Made by a program: the position numbers and the translations under genes. From Oceanospirillum beijerinckii DSM 7166 (GTDB lineage Bacteria; Pseudomonadota; Gammaproteobacteria; Pseudomonadales; Halomonadaceae): a DNA stretch of 63,291 nucleotides. A model generated the notes under the pieces. The model was not told the DNA's origin and searched no databases. It saw only the letters and a list, made by a program, of their open reading frames with translations. Shown here piece after piece: positions 56,972-63,291 of the stretch (positions are counted from its first letter, which is position 1; each line of letters starts with the position of its first letter). Location: assembly GCF_000422425.1 (NCBI RefSeq), contig NZ_KE383833.1, positions 1 through 63,291 of the forward strand. The letters run 5' to 3'.

Positions 56972-58440
56972 TGTTCAGCTCCATTTAACAATTCATGAAA
57001 GTCCATAATGATATTGATCAACTCCATTTCATCCTCTGTCGGACTTAAGTCATACTCACCAATAGGTACATCAGGAAGCTTCTCTTCCAGCTTTAGCTTC
57101 ACACTATCATCGATGAGGGATTTTCTATCACTAAGATTTCGAGCTAGGTAATAAAAGCCGGTCTTTCTCTTATGCTTACGTTTAATCTGCTTATTAAGCA
57201 TATCAGCAATTTTTTTGTTACTACTATCAGCTAAACTTAATCTACTGCCATTTACCTTTTCATGTAACAGGCTGGTTGCCTTATCAATTGTTGCAACGAT
57301 TTCATTAGCAATATCATCATCTATAAACCCGGCCTCTACATTAATTTCTCTGCAGGTTATCGCTCTAACACCTTTCACTTTTTCCAGGTTATTTTCATTT
57401 TCTCTCACCTGTAACTCAGGCAAGAGATCATAAAGATGAGATAATTTAATTTCCAATATAGCCAAGGTAGAGCAAGCTTCACTTTCATGTTTGCACTCTA
57501 CTAACCCAGCGTGATACAGGTATGCAACTGAGCACTTTAATATTTCGCTAACAAAGCTTATGACACCCGAATAGCGACTCTTTATCAGCTTACTAGAAAA
57601 ATCCAAAAACTGATCCAATGCACTAGCCCAGTTATGATTTATCTCATTACAATAATGTTCTCCTGAGGCTCCATTTCGACCAACAAAAAACTGATCAAAC
57701 ACCTCCAAAAACACCGTATCATTATGCTTATCAAAGACTTCTATTATTTGATTGTAGTAACGTTTGCCATCTTCACAACTATCAGATGATATCAGCAGTT
57801 CAAACTCAGGTATTTTTTCTATTAGATAGGGAATGGAAACAGAATAAAGCGTGCTATCACTAACCGCTAGCTCTTTTCCATTTTCATCTTTATAGGTAGA
57901 AGGCGTTGAAATAATAATAGCAGCCAGCTTTTGTGTCTCTCTATCAATTATTGGAGCACCTGACATTCCCCGCCAGAATTCACACCTAGATTTTCCAACT
58001 ACTTCAAGCTTTTGTATATAGTCATGTTCGTCATGATCAAAAAATTTACCTTTTTCTGTTTCCCCCAGCCTTTGTCCTGCATCACTTTTTCTAGATGACC
58101 GGGGAAAGCCATAACTATCCCATGGTTTATCAGCAATTGGGTATCGCCTTAAAACTTTTGCATAGCCCGGCGTATAATCAGGAAACTTACTACATAAAAT
58201 GATAGCTATATCTTTAGCAACATCAGAAAATATTTTTTCTAATATTTCACCTTTACATATAGCTACACTTTCATCATTATTTTTCCAAATAACCTTGGAG
58301 CCTAATAAAATAGCATTATCTTCTGGTAATACATGGTTTGCGGTAATAAGTAACCTATCCCCAATAGGGTATGCCGTACCCACCCTATATTTTCCATTCT
58401 CTTTTTTTATTTTTAGCTTTGCGACCCAGCGATTATCCAT
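56968..58440 (-). CDS. Cytosolic trypsin-like serine protease with helical C-terminal region
   Basis: A 490-residue protein with no signal peptide. The chymotrypsin-fold domain (1-205) has the triad His36 (LLITANHVLPE), Asp78 (VAKDIAIIL) and Ser160 (FWRGMSGAPIID). Residues 230-490 are helical, Lys/Glu-rich and unassigned. The gene is visibly more AT-rich than its neighbours, suggesting transfer. In published MoxR-vWA conflict systems a trypsin with such an extension is thought to trigger effectors by cleavage. Starts after AGGT. Confidence 0.87.
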   Translation of the reverse strand: MDNRWVAKLKIKKENGKYRVGTAYPIGDRLLITANHVLPEDNAILLGSKVIWKNNDESVAICKGEILEKIFSDVAKDIAIILCSKFPDYTPGYAKVLRRYPIADKPWDSYGFPRSSRKSDAGQRLGETEKGKFFDHDEHDYIQKLEVVGKSRCEFWRGMSGAPIIDRETQKLAAIIISTPSTYKDENGKELAVSDSTLYSVSIPYLIEKIPEFELLISSDSCEDGKRYYNQIIEVFDKHNDTVFLEVFDQFFVGRNGASGEHYCNEINHNWASALDQFLDFSSKLIKSRYSGVISFVSEILKCSVAYLYHAGLVECKHESEACSTLAILEIKLSHLYDLLPELQVRENENNLEKVKGVRAITCREINVEAGFIDDDIANEIVATIDKATSLLHEKVNGSRLSLADSSNKKIADMLNKQIKRKHKRKTGFYYLARNLSDRKSLIDDSVKLKLEEKLPDVPIGEYDLSPTEDEMELINIIMDFHELLNGAEQ

Positions 58441-58452
58441 ATTTATACCTGA

Positions 58453-58803
58453 TTAGTCTTCTTCATCCCCTGCTTCATCATCGTTCAGGTCCATAGGTTT
58501 ACTTACCCCTGTTTCGGGATCTTTCTGCATTGCTTTTAAAGTCATTTTTATTTTCTGGGTACAAATAGCATTATGTTTGCCATTTGCTTCTATACCTGTA
58601 TCCCAAAAAGGTACTTTCAAAGAGAACTTACCACCTTTTTCTCTAGTTACGGCTGAAGTCAGCTCTATTTCAATATCACCAACTTGCAGATCTAGATTAG
58701 GGTCTTTCCCATCCTGGGCCTTTAGTAACTCTTTACGAATACCAGCAACAACATCTGCTAATGGTACAAAAAGGTCCTGATCTTTTTCCTGATTGCCTGT
58801 CAT
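58453..58803 (-). CDS. Trypsin-co-occurring domain (Trypco2) protein
   Basis: A 116-residue protein: PLADVVAGIRKELLKAQDGK, then LQVGDIEIELTSAVTREKGG and KFSLKVPFWDTGIEA, followed by a strand and an acidic tail. This is the pattern of the Trypco2 family, found beside trypsin-like proteases in conflict systems. It is the promoter-proximal gene, 12 nt before the protease. Confidence 0.83.
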   Translation of the reverse strand: MTGNQEKDQDLFVPLADVVAGIRKELLKAQDGKDPNLDLQVGDIEIELTSAVTREKGGKFSLKVPFWDTGIEANGKHNAICTQKIKMTLKAMQKDPETGVSKPMDLNDDEAGDEED

Positions 58804-58929
58804 TTCAACCGCCTATCTAAAGCACTGATAACTAGCAAGATACTAAATACAAAAACGTTCAACATCAATTAGTTAATAGTATATCAGCACACCCAAGCCA
58901 AAGTAACAAGACATATAAGTTCGCAATAT

Positions 58930-59550
58930 TTGTTTTTTTATATAAAAAACAATGAAAAACAACATCAGAAAACGCATGATATTGCACAGCAGACAACACT
59001 ACCAACCCGCCTCCCTATAAGCTCACGTCCACTGGATTTTGATCTGTTTCAGCAGCCAGAACAGCAAAATCTGGCACTCTGGTGTTTTGAAATGCGCGAT
59101 AGTGTCTTACCTGAGGTAAAATTAGGTGATGAGCTGCAGCTCAATATTATCGAACTGCGTAAAGCCGACAGACTTCAGGTATGCTCTGAGTCTTTACAGG
59201 CGCTGATCACTTTCTTTGAACACTGGCAGGAGGAGCACATAATGGCAAACATTGACTATGAACCGGTTCAACAAGCCATGGAAAAGCTTAAGCAACTCAG
59301 TGCCGATGAAGAAACCCGCCATATGGCGTTTGTGCGTGAGAAAGCACTTAGAGATGAGGCGAGTTTGATTAATGATGCAGTTAAACGTGGCGAAGCTAAT
59401 ATCCTAACTCTGCTACTTAATCAACGCTTTGGTGAACTTCCAAGCTGGGTTAGTCAAAAGCTCTCAAATGCCACTTCTCAACAAATCGAAAGATGGTCTG
59501 GCAATGTACTTAATGCAGACTCGCTGGAACAGGTTTTCGAAAGCCACTAA
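58930..59550 (+). pseudogene. 5'-truncated Rpn/PD-(D/E)XK transposase-type protein (DUF4351 end)
   Basis: About 206 codons without an ATG or GTG near the open frame's beginning (only TTG at 58930). From about residue 33 it reads like the later part of an Rpn-family protein (MRDSVLPEVKLGDELQLNII, FVREKALRDEASLINDAVK), and it ends with a DUF4351-like domain (NILTLLLNQRFGELPSWVSQ, LNADSLEQVF). The N-terminal catalytic nuclease motifs are missing. A GGAGGAG site before an internal ATG at 59242 could still express the last 102 residues. Confidence 0.7.
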
Positions 59551-59587
59551 ACGGCTTTTTCTACAAACTAAGAACTATTCCAATCTC

Positions 59588-59615
59588 AAAAGAAAAGGGA
59601 GCCCCCAAGGCTCCC
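59588..59615 (-). terminator. Rho-independent terminator of fadH
   Basis: On the minus strand a 7-bp stem GGGAGCC/GGCTCCC with a 5-nt loop is followed by TTTTCTTTT. It lies about 80 nt after the fadH stop. Confidence 0.85.
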
Positions 59616-59696
59616 CGAATCAAATTGATTCCAATGGATTTTATCGCAACCAAAAATTCTCTAGCCTGCGGTACTCGTCAAGATAGTCGGTATCTA

Positions 59697-61760
<2,064 letters not shown>

Positions 61761-61846
61761 TCAAGCAGTTTCAAACGGTTGTTTATTATCTATCTTTACT
61801 TTAGCCTAGCTGGCGATAAACACTATATCTTTAAATAACAGATTAA

Positions 61847-61858
61847 TATCTATAGATA
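61847..61858. promoter_or_regulatory. Palindrome in the fadH/AraC intergenic region
   Basis: A perfect 12-bp palindrome TATCTATAGATA between the divergent fadH and AraC-family genes. Operator role is a guess. Confidence 0.35.
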
Positions 61859-61970
61859 ACAAAATACTCAACAATAGATCGAAGAAAGCGCTAAACAGGA
61901 TGGCCTACCACCTCTTAGGAGACGTTCAGATATCAAGGAGTACCAGAAACCATGAAAACCAGGACAATAT

Positions 61971-62990
61971 ATGAAACTAGGTGATATTCAGGTTAATTTT
62001 CTGCAAAGCCTGCTGGCCGCTATTAAAAGCTGTCAGCTTGATCCCTGGCCACTATTTGCTGAGTTTGGGCTTGGAGATCTGTTAGGCAGTCATCCTGATC
62101 GTCATATTAGTATTCCCCGTTATATGCGCCTGGGTCATGGTGCAATTCAACTCACCGGAAGGGAAGATATCGGCTTATTGATGGGTCGTTATAATCAATG
62201 CCATCACTTTGGCTTATTGGGTTATTGTGCTCAAAGCGCTGAAACCTTGGGCCAAGTACTTTCGATATTGATTCAGTTCGAAAAACTATCCAGCAGAAAT
62301 AGCCGTGGACATAGTCAGATTATTCATAAAGAAGGGATGACGGGCTTTCAGTTTTACTCCATCTCACCCTATAACCACTACAACCGCTTTGTGGTTGATG
62401 CAGTTTTAAGCGGTTGGCTTCAGATTATGTTGGATCTTGCCGGTGAAAAAGCAGTAAAAGCTTCCGGTGGAACGATTGAAATTGAATTTGAGCAACCCCC
62501 TTATAGTGATCGCTATCGCACATTGCCTATTCCTGTGTATTTCTCTCAGGCCAGTAATACGCTCTGGCTACCTAATGCCTTCTGTCAGCTGAAAAACCCG
62601 TTGGCCAATCCCATCAGTCATAAGCAACTGTTACAACTATGCCAACAACAACTGGATCAACTACAACAAGGATTAAACACCCGCCAACAAGTGGCTGAGT
62701 TAATTGCTATGGATCTGGCGGGTAAAACGCCAACTCTGAACGATATTGCCCAACAAATGCAGCTGGAACCCTGGACACTAAGGCGTCGCCTGCAACAGGA
62801 AGGCATTACCTTTAAGCAGTTGTTAGATGAAACACGTAATGGACTGGCGACACGTTATGTACGCGATACCCCGCTGGCATTAGGTGAAATCAGTTATTTA
62901 ATGGGCTTTTCCACACCAGAAGCATTTCAACGGGCTTTTAAACGCTGGCATGGTATCGCACCGGGTCAATATAGATCAGGCCGATCTTAA
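61971..62990 (+). CDS. AraC-family regulator, probably of fadH
   Basis: A 339-residue regulator with an Arabinose_bd-type N-terminal domain (HFGLLGYCAQSAETLGQVLS) and a C-terminal double HTH (TLNDIAQQMQLEPWTLRRRL and GEISYLMGFSTPEAFQRAFKRW). OruR/ArgR-like AraC proteins of this shape often control a divergent catabolic gene, here fadH; that link is by position only. An AGGA site precedes the ATG. Confidence 0.88.
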   Translation: MKLGDIQVNFLQSLLAAIKSCQLDPWPLFAEFGLGDLLGSHPDRHISIPRYMRLGHGAIQLTGREDIGLLMGRYNQCHHFGLLGYCAQSAETLGQVLSILIQFEKLSSRNSRGHSQIIHKEGMTGFQFYSISPYNHYNRFVVDAVLSGWLQIMLDLAGEKAVKASGGTIEIEFEQPPYSDRYRTLPIPVYFSQASNTLWLPNAFCQLKNPLANPISHKQLLQLCQQQLDQLQQGLNTRQQVAELIAMDLAGKTPTLNDIAQQMQLEPWTLRRRLQQEGITFKQLLDETRNGLATRYVRDTPLALGEISYLMGFSTPEAFQRAFKRWHGIAPGQYRSGRS

Positions 62991-63210
62991 ATAGAGACAA
63001 ATATGAAAAGAAAACGACAAACAACATAAGAGAAAGCAGAAGAACCCACAAATCAAAAGATAAAGCAGCTAAAGATATCCTGTGGATAAATCAGGTATAA
63101 GGTGTGTTTATACTGTGATTTGGCTGTGGTGAGCAAAAATATAACAAGAGAGATCGAGATTATAACTGACTGTACATTTTGAAAGGAGATATAAAAGCAT
63201 CTGAGTAAAA

Positions 63211-63287
63211 TGGCGGACCGGACGGGACTCGAACCCGCGACCCCCGGCGTGACAGGCCGGTATTCTAACCAACTGAACTACCGGTCC
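63211..63287 (-). tRNA. tRNA-Asp (GTC)
   Basis: On the minus strand a 77-nt cloverleaf: acceptor GGACCGG/CCGGTCC, D-arm GTTCAGTTGGTTAGAAT, anticodon arm CCGGC-CTGTCAC-GCCGG with anticodon GTC, T-arm GCGGGTTCGAGTCCCGT, and encoded CCA. It is nearly identical to E. coli tRNA-Asp outside the stems. Confidence 0.97.
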
Positions 63288-63291
63288 GCAT

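Overview
The window is from a marine-type gammaproteobacterium, most like the Oceanospirillaceae (Neptunomonas/Amphritea/Marinobacterium-type). This rests on gene content: PhnW/PhnX use of 2-aminoethylphosphonate (AEP), a large type-I-secretion adhesin, many c-di-GMP and chemotaxis proteins, an SO_0444-type metal exporter, aerobic cobalamin salvage and FadH. The genus call is an inference. No RNA gene other than one tRNA-Asp (far right, minus strand) and no CRISPR array was seen.

Layout. 1-1964: N-terminal part of a giant adhesin with a 111-residue Asp-Ala tract, running off the left edge. 2.3-4.2 kb: CheX-like protein lacking its catalytic pair, a YcbL-type metallo-hydrolase, and a 52-residue membrane peptide. 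4.4-13.5 kb: a complete AEP regulon on the minus strand (GntR regulator, FAD oxidoreductase, binding protein, ATPase, fused permease, phnW, phnX) tied together by repeated CTGGTATATACCAG-type palindromes. 13.8-28.6 kb: housekeeping and signalling genes (Aer-like MCP, slyD, pepN, PAS-GGDEF-EAL, DUF2797, yeaC, glpG, phosphoesterase, nadK, DUF1853). 28.6-31.2 kb: small outer-membrane barrel, a ZntR-like MerR regulator with its own operator, and an SO_0444 metal exporter. 31.4-42.8 kb: DMT exporter, class II aldolase, and a four-gene phosphorelay/c-di-GMP operon. 43.0-49.5 kb: cobC-cobS-cobT, a DyP peroxidase with unusual extensions, a PLP enzyme and yaiI. 49.7-51.8 kb: diguanylate cyclase and a hicAB module. 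51.9-58.8 kb: a MoxR/vWA/trypsin/Trypco2/FGE conflict-type operon. 58.9-63.3 kb: a truncated Rpn-type nuclease remnant, fadH, an AraC regulator and tRNA-Asp.

The most interesting region is 51.9-58.8 kb. Two proteins there end in formylglycine-generating-enzyme (FGE)/C-type-lectin-like domains. Their last 32 comparable codons align without gaps over 96 nt and differ at 20 bases, 18 of them at codon positions 1 or 2, in codons of the type expected from AAY templates. Just upstream the same two domains differ mainly at third positions, as ordinary paralogues do. This is the signature of diversity-generating-retroelement (DGR) variable regions. No reverse transcriptase or template repeat is visible in the window, so any diversifying machinery would have to act from elsewhere. 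The MoxR ATPase, vWA-like domain, cytosolic trypsin and Trypco2 protein upstream match the published class of MoxR-vWA regulated, DGR-diversified conflict systems (Kaur, Burroughs, Iyer and Aravind, 2020).

Three copies of an interspersed palindromic element (9.9, 24.6 and 31.3 kb) are scattered through the core region. One sits between the AEP binding-protein gene and its ATPase gene.
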